From contig CAADVV010000022.1 of NCBI GenBank assembly GCA_900752535.1, forward strand, positions 1 to 7,811: a stretch of DNA of 7,811 nucleotides. The letters are read 5' to 3'. Source of the DNA: Bacteroidales bacterium (GTDB lineage: Bacteria; Bacteroidota; Bacteroidia; Bacteroidales; Muribaculaceae). Under the pieces are notes generated by a model, which saw nothing but the letters and a program-made list of their open reading frames with translations, was not told the origin of the DNA and did not search any database. Position 1 is the stretch's first letter. Each line of letters opens with the position of its first letter. Of this stretch, positions 1 to 5,759 are shown one piece after another. The position numbers and the translations under genes were made by a program.

Positions 1-27
1 CTCGCGGCCCAGTCTTTGGGCCGCGAG
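1..27. repeat. Perfect 11-bp inverted repeat at window start
   Basis: Bases 1-11 (CTCGCGGCCCA) are the exact reverse complement of 17-27, around a 5-base loop (GTCTT). It lies inside the EFR1-type coding frame and has no T-tract, so it does not look like a terminator. It may be a chance product of GC-rich codons, or a fold-back artefact if base 1 is a contig end. The in-frame residues are plausible for the protein, which favours real sequence. Confidence 0.6.
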
Positions 28-720
28 CTTGGCGAACAGTGTGTGAAGATGGCCGACTATGACCCGCGCGAAAGTGCCGGAGAGAGCCGCGTGATTTGGG
101 TTTTCCCGATTTACTCGTGGGGAGTGCCGCCTGTGGTCAGGCGCTTCATAGCCAAGGCCGAAATGCCGGCGGGAGCCACGCACCACATGGTCTGCACCTG
201 TGGCGACGACACCGGTCTGGCCGACGGGATGTGGCGCCGCGACCTCGGACGGCGCGGATGGGAGACCGGCGGAGCATGGTCAGTCATCATGCCCAACACC
301 TATGTCACCATGCGCGGGTTTGACGTTGACAGCCGCGAGGTCGCCGAGGCCAAACTCGGCGCCATGTGTGGCCGCATCAGAGCCATAGCGGAGGCGATAG
401 CGTCAGGAAGCCGCGAGACCGACCTGACGCGCGGAGCCATGGCATGGCTGAAGACGAGGGTGATTTATCCGTGGTTTATCAGACACGCAATGTCGCCACG
501 GCCGTTCAAAGCGCTGAAAGGATGCATAGGGTGCGGACGATGCGTGGTAAGCTGTCCGACGGGCAACATAAAACTCGACTCCGCAAAGCGTCCGGTGTGG
601 GGCGACGACTGCGCCTTCTGCCTGGGGTGCTATCACGTCTGTCCGCGACACGCCGTGGCCTACGGCAACAAGACGCGCGGCAAGGGGCAGTATATGGCCC
701 CCCGCTATCTGAACGACTGA
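1..720 (+). CDS. EFR1-type flavodoxin/ferredoxin fusion protein, 5' partial
   Basis: This is probably a cytoplasmic electron-transfer protein that joins a flavodoxin-like domain to a bacterial-type ferredoxin domain. The frame is open to base 1. A TTG at 16 could be read as a start, but the upstream residues (LAAQS) continue a helix expected just after the missing FMN-loop motif (TGNS-like), so the true start lies outside the window, perhaps 10-20 residues away. In the 239 visible residues, the flavodoxin part shows VFPIYSWGVPP (about 34-44). The C-terminal part holds two classic [4Fe-4S] motifs, each CxxCxxCxxxCP, with Cys at 175/178/181/185 and 204/207/210/214. The layout matches the EFR1 family ferredoxins common in anaerobes. 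The redox partner and substrate cannot be told from sequence. It converges on lgt with a 10-base gap. Confidence 0.85.
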   Translation, partial: LAAQSLGRELGEQCVKMADYDPRESAGESRVIWVFPIYSWGVPPVVRRFIAKAEMPAGATHHMVCTCGDDTGLADGMWRRDLGRRGWETGGAWSVIMPNTYVTMRGFDVDSREVAEAKLGAMCGRIRAIAEAIASGSRETDLTRGAMAWLKTRVIYPWFIRHAMSPRPFKALKGCIGCGRCVVSCPTGNIKLDSAKRPVWGDDCAFCLGCYHVCPRHAVAYGNKTRGKGQYMAPRYLND

Positions 721-729
721 GCCGGGGGC
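697..729. terminator. Possible hairpin between convergent genes
   Basis: GCCCCC (697-702) can pair with GGGGGC (724-729) across the stop codon of the EFR1-type gene and the 10-base gap before the lgt stop. An alternative pairing in the same place is CCCCCG (699-704) with CGGGGG (723-728). The stem is short and all GC, with a loop of about 20 bases and no T-tract on either strand. It is at best a weak bidirectional terminator. The position between convergent genes is the main argument for it. Confidence 0.25.
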
Positions 730-730
730 G

Positions 731-1585
731 TCACTTCTTGGCGGGTTCTCCCGCAAAATGATTGACGAACTTCACGGGGACGCGCGGACGCACCATAGCA
801 TAGATAACGAACGCCACGCCGAGAAGGATGAACGGGATTGAGAGCCACTGACCCATGTTGAGAGTCATTGTCTGCTCGAAAGCCACCTGGTCGTTCTTGA
901 TAAACTCAATCAGGAAACGGGGCAGGAAAATGCCAATCAAAAAGACGCCGAAAATCAGGCCGGGACGCTCCTCGGCATTGCGCTTCCAGTACATCCACAT
1001 CAGGATGCCGAACAACACGAAATAACAGAGCGCCTCATAAATCTGTGTGGGATGACAGGCGACTCCCTCGTAAAGAGCGTGCCACTCGGGCGAATTGACA
1101 AACTTGAATCCCCAGGGGAGCGTGGTGGCATGTCCGAAAATCTCGCTGTTCATCAGATTGCCGAACCTGATAAGCCCACCGACAAGAGCTATGGGAACCA
1201 CAAGGCGGTCAAAAGTCCACAGGGGGCTGCGACGCGTGGTGAAAATCGAGAACAGAATCACTGCCAGAATGATGGCTATCGTGCCGCCGTGGCTTGCGAG
1301 GCCGCCCTCCCAGACATATAGAATCTTGATCGGGTTCTGACGATAGAGGTCCCACTCATAGAAAAAGACGTGGCCGAGACGGGCGCCGACAATAGTGGCG
1401 CCGACAACCCAGAGCAGCAGGATGCTGAGCCAGCGCTCGGGAGCGCCCTCATGGCGGAACATACGGGCGACAATCTCGTAGCCGGCCAGGAAGCCGATCA
1501 TGAACATCAGGCTGTACCAGCGTATGGTCAGCGGACCGAGGTGGAAAAGTACGGGACTGACGTCCCAGGTTATATAATTAAGCAT
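731..1585 (-). CDS. lgt: Prolipoprotein diacylglyceryl transferase
   Basis: Lgt is an inner-membrane enzyme that moves diacylglycerol from phosphatidylglycerol to the lipobox cysteine of prelipoproteins, the first step of lipoprotein maturation. The 284-residue length is normal (E. coli about 291), with roughly seven hydrophobic segments. Family motifs are in order: WYSLMFMIGF near the N-terminus (Tyr24), GGLASHGG (94-101, His99 equivalent to E. coli His103), the Lgt signature RFGNLMNSEIFG (140-151, Arg140 and Asn143 matching E. coli Arg143 and Asn146), HPTQIYEA (178-185), and PRFLIEF (222-228), whose Arg223 matches the essential E. coli Arg239. A Lys (230) stands where E. coli has Arg246. 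The first ATG fits the family N-terminus; no clear ribosome binding site is seen. It is divergent from rlmD and is probably transcribed alone. The lipoprotein at 4700 carries a lipobox and should be one of its substrates. Confidence 0.97.
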   Translation of the reverse strand: MLNYITWDVSPVLFHLGPLTIRWYSLMFMIGFLAGYEIVARMFRHEGAPERWLSILLLWVVGATIVGARLGHVFFYEWDLYRQNPIKILYVWEGGLASHGGTIAIILAVILFSIFTTRRSPLWTFDRLVVPIALVGGLIRFGNLMNSEIFGHATTLPWGFKFVNSPEWHALYEGVACHPTQIYEALCYFVLFGILMWMYWKRNAEERPGLIFGVFLIGIFLPRFLIEFIKNDQVAFEQTMTLNMGQWLSIPFILLGVAFVIYAMVRPRVPVKFVNHFAGEPAKK

Positions 1586-1640
1586 GTGAATCTGGGTGAA
1601 GAAGAAAAAAAGAGGCGCGGCAGGCCGCTTAATTTGGGGG

Positions 1641-1648
1641 CAAAGTTA
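1641..1648 (-). promoter_or_regulatory. Putative lgt promoter -7 element
   Basis: Read on the minus strand this is TAACTTTG, an exact match to the Bacteroidota -7 consensus TAnnTTTG. It lies 55 bases upstream of the lgt ATG. No good -33 TTTG is found at the expected spacing. The predicted leader of about 50 bases would begin with a short GC hairpin (1617-1628) followed by a run of seven T on the lgt strand (1611-1605). Confidence 0.5.
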
Positions 1649-1670
1649 CCAAATCTGACCAAATAATCGC

Positions 1671-1678
1671 TAATTTTG
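1671..1678 (+). promoter_or_regulatory. Putative rlmD promoter -7 element
   Basis: TAATTTTG matches the Bacteroidota -7 consensus TAnnTTTG, 26 bases upstream of the rlmD start. This implies a short leader of about 20 bases. There is no clear TTTG at -33. It stands 22 bases from the oppositely oriented lgt element, so the two promoters would share the same small region. Confidence 0.55.
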
Positions 1679-1704
1679 CGCCACTAAACATTAAACTGAC
1701 AACA

Positions 1705-3138
1705 GTGGCAAGAAATAAGAAACCGCTGCCCGTGCTGACGGGCATTGAGATAGAAGACGTTGCGGCCGAAGGCAAAGCCATCGCGCGACCCGAAGACTGG
1801 CCTGTGGTATTTATCGGCTTCGGCGCGCCGGGCGACATAGCCGACGTCAAGATAGACCGTCGCAAACACTCATATGCCGAGGGGCATATCGTCAGGATGG
1901 TCAAACCGTCGGAGCTGCGTGTGGAGCCTCAGTGCGAGCACTTCGGGGTCTGCGGAGGATGCCGCTGGCAGCATCTGCCCTACGACTATCAGCTGAAATG
2001 CAAGCAGCGTCAGGTGACAGACGCGCTGGAACGCATCGCCAAGGTCGAGCTGCCCGAAATATCTCCCATCCTCGGCTCGGAGCGCATCTGGGAATACAGG
2101 AACAAGATGGAGTACACGTTCTCAAACAAATCGTGGCTCACACCCGAACAGTTAGCCTCGGGCGAGGAATTCACGCAGCGCAACGCCGCAGGATTCCACA
2201 TCCCCGGTGCATTCGACAAGGTTCTCGACCTGGGCAAGTGCTGTCTTCAGGAAGACTTCTCCAACCGGCTGCGCCACTTCATCAAGGACCTGGCCATAGA
2301 GAAGGGCTACACATTCTATGACCTGCGCAACCACGGAGGCATCATGAGAACTCTTATGGTCAGGACGGCCTCGACGGGCCAGAAGATGGCGCTGGTGGTC
2401 TTCGGCGAGGACAACAGCGAAGCCATCAGGACCATCATGGACGCCGTGAAGGAGAAATTTCCCGAAATCACGTCGCTGCTCTACACCGTCAACACCAAGA
2501 TGAACGACACGTTCGCCGACCTCGACATCGAGGTGTGGAGCGGCGCGCCGTTTATCGAGGAGGAGATGGAGGGACTGAAATTCAGAGTCGGCCCCAAGTC
2601 ATTCTATCAGACCAACTCGCGCCAGGCCTACCGGCTCTACAGCGTCGTCAGGAACTTTGCCGGACTGACCGGCGACGAACTTGTCTATGACCTATATACC
2701 GGCACCGGAACGATTGCCTGCTTCCTGGCGCGCGACTGCCGGCATGTAACCGGCATTGAATACGTGCCCGAAGCCGTCGAAGATGCCAAGGTCAACGCTG
2801 CCCGCAACTCGATAGACAACGCCGACTTCTATGCCGGCGACATGAAAGATGTGCTGACCGCAGACTTCATCGCCGAACACGGACGTCCCGACGTCATGAT
2901 TGTTGACCCGCCGCGGGCGGGGATGCACGGCGACATCGTCAACGTGATACTCGAGTCGCGTCCGCCGCGTCTGGTCTATGTCAGCTGCAACCCGGCCACG
3001 CAGGCACGCGACATCGCCCTGCTCGACAAGGGCTACAGCGTGATAGCCGTTCAGCCCGTCGACATGTTTCCCCACACCCACCACGTAGAAAACGTGGTTT
3101 TGATGGAATTGAAAGAAAAAGTTGGGGATATCAAATAA
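1705..3138 (+). CDS. rlmD: 23S rRNA (uracil-1939-C5)-methyltransferase, RlmD type
   Basis: This is a SAM-dependent RNA m5U methyltransferase of the TrmA/RlmC/RlmD family, 477 residues. The N-terminal TRAM RNA-binding domain covers about residues 7-66. An iron-sulfur binding set follows: Cys77, Cys83 and Cys86 (CEHFGVCGGC) plus Cys179 or Cys180. The C-terminal Rossmann domain shows FYQTN (300-304), SAM-binding DLYTGTGT (329-336), DPPRAGMHG (401-409), the nucleophile Cys428 in SCNPA, and HVE (460-462), whose Glu is the expected general base. The start is GTG at 1705; no ATG lies upstream in frame before a stop, and MARNKK fits relatives. Bacteroidota often carry more than one paralogue of this family, so the target (U1939 versus another uracil such as U747 or a tRNA site) is inferred. 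A promoter-like element sits just upstream and a new one follows the stop, so it may be monocistronic. Confidence 0.9.
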   Translation: MARNKKPLPVLTGIEIEDVAAEGKAIARPEDWPVVFIGFGAPGDIADVKIDRRKHSYAEGHIVRMVKPSELRVEPQCEHFGVCGGCRWQHLPYDYQLKCKQRQVTDALERIAKVELPEISPILGSERIWEYRNKMEYTFSNKSWLTPEQLASGEEFTQRNAAGFHIPGAFDKVLDLGKCCLQEDFSNRLRHFIKDLAIEKGYTFYDLRNHGGIMRTLMVRTASTGQKMALVVFGEDNSEAIRTIMDAVKEKFPEITSLLYTVNTKMNDTFADLDIEVWSGAPFIEEEMEGLKFRVGPKSFYQTNSRQAYRLYSVVRNFAGLTGDELVYDLYTGTGTIACFLARDCRHVTGIEYVPEAVEDAKVNAARNSIDNADFYAGDMKDVLTADFIAEHGRPDVMIVDPPRAGMHGDIVNVILESRPPRLVYVSCNPATQARDIALLDKGYSVIAVQPVDMFPHTHHVENVVLMELKEKVGDIK

Positions 3139-3145
3139 AAATTCG

Positions 3146-3153
3146 TATGTTTG
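3146..3153 (+). promoter_or_regulatory. Putative promoter for the unknown gene and rsmI
   Basis: TATGTTTG matches TAnnTTTG and lies 24 bases upstream of the ATG at 3178. A partial -33 element, GTTG at 3121-3124 inside the end of rlmD, lies 21 bases further up, close to the usual spacing of about 19-20. This would give the 3178 gene and the overlapping rsmI their own transcript. Confidence 0.55.
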
Positions 3154-3177
3154 CGAAAATAACCATCACTGACCGAC

Positions 3178-3840
3178 ATGAACCGAACCGACTATGACAA
3201 AATGCTTGGGCTGACCCTCGAGGCCGAAGGTCTGCTGATGTTGCTGCGCGAACGCGAGGAGGACGCCCCCCGCGAGACCGAGGCGCTGCTGCGTGAGAAA
3301 ATCAGCGCGCTGGCCACGATTGCCGGGGCTGACGTCCGCCGGTGCGAGCTGACAGAAGCTGCCGACGAGGCCAAGGAAGCGGCAGCCGTGCTCTTTGAGG
3401 AATCAGAGGACGCCGGAGTCAAACCTGAGCCAACGCCGGAGGAGACGACGGACAGCGCCCGCGAAGTCGCCTCGACCCTGTTTGAGGAGACTGAGGACGC
3501 GGAACCGGGACTCGAGGAGCCGGCTACCATAGCCACCATTGAATGCATCGGCGACAGCACTTCAAACGGACTGCGGCTTGACGAGAAGATTGCGCGCGAC
3601 AACCCCGCCCGCGACATCCGCAGCGCCCTCTCGCTCAACGATCGCTACAGGTTTCGCCGCGAACTGTTCGGAGGAAGCGAGGCCCGCATGGCCGACGCCC
3701 TTGACGTCATCACGGCTATGCATAGCTATGACGAAGCCGAAGAATACTTCTACAGCGACCTTTGCTGGGACCCTGAGAACGCCGAAGTGAAAGACTTCAT
3801 GGCAATCATAGCAAACCATTTCGGAGCCAATGGCCGGTAA
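3178..3840 (+). CDS. Acidic protein of unknown function, coupled to rsmI
   Basis: I do not recognise a named family. The 220-residue product has no signal peptide or membrane segment and should be cytoplasmic. It has three parts. Residues 1-65 are a charged helical region. Residues 66-120 are a strongly acidic, Pro/Glu-rich linker that contains two copies of a short motif (LFEESEDA at 72-79 and LFEETEDA at 101-108). The C-terminal domain (about 134-215) looks well conserved, with LNDRYRFRRELFGG (153-166), a helical stretch with DEAEEYFYSDL (185-195), and WDPENAEVKDFM (197-208). From memory, this C-terminal signature occurs in other Bacteroidales hypothetical proteins. Its last 11 bases overlap the start of rsmI, so translation is probably coupled. 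A link to rRNA modification or translation is only a guess from that position. Confidence 0.85.
   Translation: MNRTDYDKMLGLTLEAEGLLMLLREREEDAPRETEALLREKISALATIAGADVRRCELTEAADEAKEAAAVLFEESEDAGVKPEPTPEETTDSAREVASTLFEETEDAEPGLEEPATIATIECIGDSTSNGLRLDEKIARDNPARDIRSALSLNDRYRFRRELFGGSEARMADALDVITAMHSYDEAEEYFYSDLCWDPENAEVKDFMAIIANHFGANGR
3391..3501 (+). repeat. Duplicated acidic motif inside the unknown gene
   Basis: Two 24-base segments, 3391-3414 and 3478-3501, encode LFEESEDA and LFEETEDA with a period of 87 bases (29 residues). Residues before the motif are also similar (EAAAV versus EVAST). It looks like an old in-frame duplication within the disordered linker, since the DNA copies have diverged at several third positions. 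Confidence 0.6.
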
Positions 3841-4585
3841 ACTCTACATAGTACCGACACCCGTGGGCAACATGGGCGACATGACGCCGAGGGCCATAGA
3901 GACCCTCAGAAACGTCTCGCTCATCCTGGCCGAGGACACGCGCACGAGCGCGCCGCTGATGGCGAGGTTCGAGATAACAACACCTATGTCGAGCCACCAT
4001 AAATATAACGAGCACGAGACCGTGGAACCGCTTGTCAGACGTCTTGAAGAAGGGTCGGACATAGCCCTCATCAGCGACGCAGGGACACCCGGCATCTCCG
4101 ACCCGGGGTTCATGCTCTCGCGCGAATGTCGCCGGCGCGACATCGAGGTCATCACGCTGCCCGGCGCAACAGCCTTCGTGCCCGCACTGGTCAGCTCGGG
4201 ACTTCCCTGCGAACGGTTTACGTTCGAGGGCTTTCTCCCACCCAAAAAAGGGAGGGCCACACGCCTGGCCGAGATAGCCCAAAGCCCTGTGACAACCATC
4301 ATTTATGAATCGCCGTTGCGTCTGGCAAAAACACTGGCACAACTGGCCGAAGCCTGTGGTGCGGAGCGCGAGGCCGCCGTGTCGCGCGAAATCTCCAAGC
4401 TCCACGAGGAGACACGCCGCGACACGCTGGGCAATCTGGCGCGCCACTACGCCGAAAACAATCCCCGCGGGGAGATTGTTATCACAGTGGGCGCTCAAAG
4501 TCCCGAGCCAAAGCGCAGTCACCGCAACAAATATCGTCAGCAGGACGGAATAGCGGATGACGGCGCCGGCGAAACAGAGTCATAG
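3830..4585 (+). CDS. rsmI: 16S rRNA (cytidine-1402-2'-O)-methyltransferase
   Basis: RsmI uses SAM to 2'-O-methylate C1402 of 16S rRNA in the decoding centre. The 251-residue protein has the tetrapyrrole-methylase fold, with motifs in order: YIVPTPVGN (6-14), AEDTRTS (34-40), LISDAGTPGISDPG (80-93), LPGATAFVPAL (110-120), FEGFLPPKKGR (132-142), YESPLR (159-164), SREISKLHEE (185-194) and PRGEIVI (212-218). The enzyme core ends near residue 220. A hydrophilic tail of about 30 residues follows, which I do not expect in close relatives. The ATG at 3830 overlaps the end of the preceding gene by 11 bases and places the PTPVGN motif at its usual distance from the N-terminus, so the start is secure. 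No terminator is visible after the stop. Confidence 0.95.
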   Translation: MAGKLYIVPTPVGNMGDMTPRAIETLRNVSLILAEDTRTSAPLMARFEITTPMSSHHKYNEHETVEPLVRRLEEGSDIALISDAGTPGISDPGFMLSRECRRRDIEVITLPGATAFVPALVSSGLPCERFTFEGFLPPKKGRATRLAEIAQSPVTTIIYESPLRLAKTLAQLAEACGAEREAAVSREISKLHEETRRDTLGNLARHYAENNPRGEIVITVGAQSPEPKRSHRNKYRQQDGIADDGAGETES

Positions 4586-4699
4586 ATCATTAAAATCAAC
4601 AAAAAAACCGACCGCAGCCGACGCCACCGAGGCGCTGAGATGAAAGGCCGGGGACCGAGAGAAAAAGGAAATATAATTTTACATCAAGTTTTGACTATT
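4586..4699. other. Intergenic region before the lipoprotein gene
   Basis: These 114 bases hold an A-rich stretch after rsmI (4590-4607), a GC-rich middle and an AT-rich end. An ATG at 4640 is in frame with the lipoprotein but would put 20 mostly polar residues ahead of the signal peptide, so it is unlikely to be used. I see no convincing hairpin, terminator or RNA gene here. Confidence 0.6.
4674..4681 (+). promoter_or_regulatory. Weak -7-like element before the lipoprotein gene
   Basis: TAATTTTA differs from TAnnTTTG at the last base only and sits 18 bases before the ATG at 4700. No -33 TTTG is evident. This is the best promoter candidate in the gap after rsmI. Confidence 0.3.
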
Positions 4700-5572
4700 A
4701 TGAAAAAGTTAGCATTTGTGGCTCTTGCAGCCGTTTTCGCTCTTGCATCGTGTAACGGCGACAAACTCAAGAAGGCTGAGACAGAGAACACCGAGCTGAA
4801 GGGCGATCTCCAGGAGACGCTCGCCACACAGGACAGCCTCTTTGCCCTGCTCAACGACATCACCGACGGCATGAACCAGATTAAAGACCTGGAGAAAATA
4901 GTCACGGCACCCGGCGACCTTTCGGCTGAGTCGCAAAGCCGCAAAGACCAGATACGTCAGGACATGCGCGCCCTCCAGATTGCACTTCAGGAGCCCCGCG
5001 CCCGCCTCGAAGAACTTGAGGCCAAACTCAACGCCGCCGGCGGCGAAAACGCCACACTGAAAAAGACAATCCAGAACCTTAAGAACCAGATAGCCGAGCA
5101 GACCACTGAAATCGCCACACTCAACAACAAGCTTGCCGAAGCCAACATACAGATTGAGCAGCTCGGCACAGAGGTGACCACGCTCCACTCGTCGGTTGAT
5201 TCGCTCAACACCTCGCTGAAATCAGAGAAAAACGTGCGCGCCGAGGCCGAAGCCAAAGCCGAGGCAGCCACCAACGAGCTCAACACCGTCTACTATGCCA
5301 TCGGCACGAAATCAGAGCTGAAAGCCAACAACCTCTGGGACTGGAACAAGGACAAGAAAGGCAAGGAGAAGAACATGAACTACTTCACCCGCGCCGACCG
5401 CCGCGCGTTCACCGTGCTTCCGCTCCACTCGAAGAAAGCTGAGGTCAGGTCGGGTCAGCCCACAGACTCATATGTCATCGACACCGACGCCAACGGACAG
5501 AAAATACTCCGAATCACCAACCCTAACAAGTTCTGGCAGCGCAGTCCCTATCTCGTAATCAAAGTCGACTGA
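4700..5572 (+). CDS. Lipoprotein with long coiled coil and C-terminal domain
   Basis: This 290-residue envelope lipoprotein has a type II signal peptide. MKK is followed by a hydrophobic stretch and the lipobox LASC, with Cys18 the only cysteine. No acidic run of the Bacteroidota surface-export kind directly follows the Cys (NGDKLKK), so surface display is uncertain. Residues about 23-195 are rich in Glu, Lys, Leu and Ala in heptad-like patterns (for example 102-160), predicting a long coiled coil. The last 95 residues form a separate part with TVYYAIGTKSEL (196-207), PLHSKKAEV (241-249) and FWQRSPYLVIKV (278-289). This pattern resembles Bacteroides coiled-coil lipoproteins that I recall being annotated as Cbp1-like collagen-binding adhesins, but I cannot confirm that, and a periplasmic tether or spacer is equally possible. 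ATG 4700 is preferred over ATG 4640 because it starts directly at the signal peptide. It is followed by an intrinsic terminator. Confidence 0.9.
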   Translation: MKKLAFVALAAVFALASCNGDKLKKAETENTELKGDLQETLATQDSLFALLNDITDGMNQIKDLEKIVTAPGDLSAESQSRKDQIRQDMRALQIALQEPRARLEELEAKLNAAGGENATLKKTIQNLKNQIAEQTTEIATLNNKLAEANIQIEQLGTEVTTLHSSVDSLNTSLKSEKNVRAEAEAKAEAATNELNTVYYAIGTKSELKANNLWDWNKDKKGKEKNMNYFTRADRRAFTVLPLHSKKAEVRSGQPTDSYVIDTDANGQKILRITNPNKFWQRSPYLVIKVD

Positions 5573-5593
5573 CACAAGAGACTAAACCTATAG

Positions 5594-5635
5594 AAACACC
5601 GGTCATCCCCAACGCGGAGACGGCCGGTGTTTTTT
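5594..5635 (+). terminator. Intrinsic terminator after the lipoprotein gene
   Basis: AAACACCGG (5594-5602) pairs perfectly with CCGGTGTTT (5624-5632) around a 21-base loop, and the 3' arm runs into a six-T tract (5630-5635). It lies 21 bases beyond the lipoprotein stop, and is the clearest terminator in the window. It separates the lipoprotein transcript from purH. Confidence 0.88.
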
Positions 5636-5669
5636 GTCGTCAAGTCTGAAACAGCGGACAGAGAGGCGA

Positions 5670-5724
5670 TTTGTAATTTTTTATATAACCATGGAGCGGG
5701 CATATCTGAATTTTTTGTAATTTT
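5670..5724 (+). repeat. Direct repeat of TTTGTAATTTT before purH
   Basis: The 11-base sequence TTTGTAATTTT occurs at 5670-5680 and again at 5714-5724, 44 bases apart. Each copy contains a TAATTTT core like the -7 promoter element, and each is followed within a few bases by an ACC triplet. It may represent two tandem promoters, or a duplicated binding site; low-complexity AT sequence is the plain alternative. Confidence 0.5.
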
Positions 5725-5725
5725 G
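5718..5725 (+). promoter_or_regulatory. Putative purH promoter -7 element
   Basis: TAATTTTG is an exact match to TAnnTTTG, 34 bases upstream of the purH ATG. No clear TTTG is seen near -33. The upstream copy at 5674-5681 (TAATTTTT) differs at the last base and could be a second, weaker promoter. No purine riboswitch structure is recognisable in the leader. Confidence 0.6.
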
Positions 5726-5759
5726 TGACCTCAAACGAAAAAAGGCAAAAAACCAATCA

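Noticed and set aside
741..754. GCGGG-TTCT-CCCGC hairpin near the lgt stop
   Set aside because: A 5-bp stem inside the lgt coding sequence with no T-tract; such short GC stems are expected by chance at this base composition.
2692..3084. Minus-strand frame of 130 codons inside rlmD
   Set aside because: It lies opposite the catalytic domain of RlmD, where the plus strand carries all expected motifs.
3192..3638. Minus-strand frame of 148 codons, very rich in Ser and Ala
   Set aside because: Its composition is the antisense image of Glu/Ala/Arg codons of the acidic protein; no start context or motif supports it.
3806..4522. Long open frame (238 codons) on the minus strand opposite rsmI
   Set aside because: It lies wholly across a gene with clear motifs, has no recognisable domain, and is Cys/His/Arg-rich as expected from the antisense of GC-rich codons.
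4640..4699. Upstream ATG extending the lipoprotein by 20 residues
   Set aside because: The extension would bury the signal peptide behind a polar segment; the MKK start at 4700 directly precedes a normal type II signal sequence.
5691..5720. Nine-codon open frame (MERAYLNFL) in the purH leader as a possible leader peptide
   Set aside because: It is very short, overlaps the predicted -7 element so would not be in the main transcript, and has no codon run suggesting attenuation.
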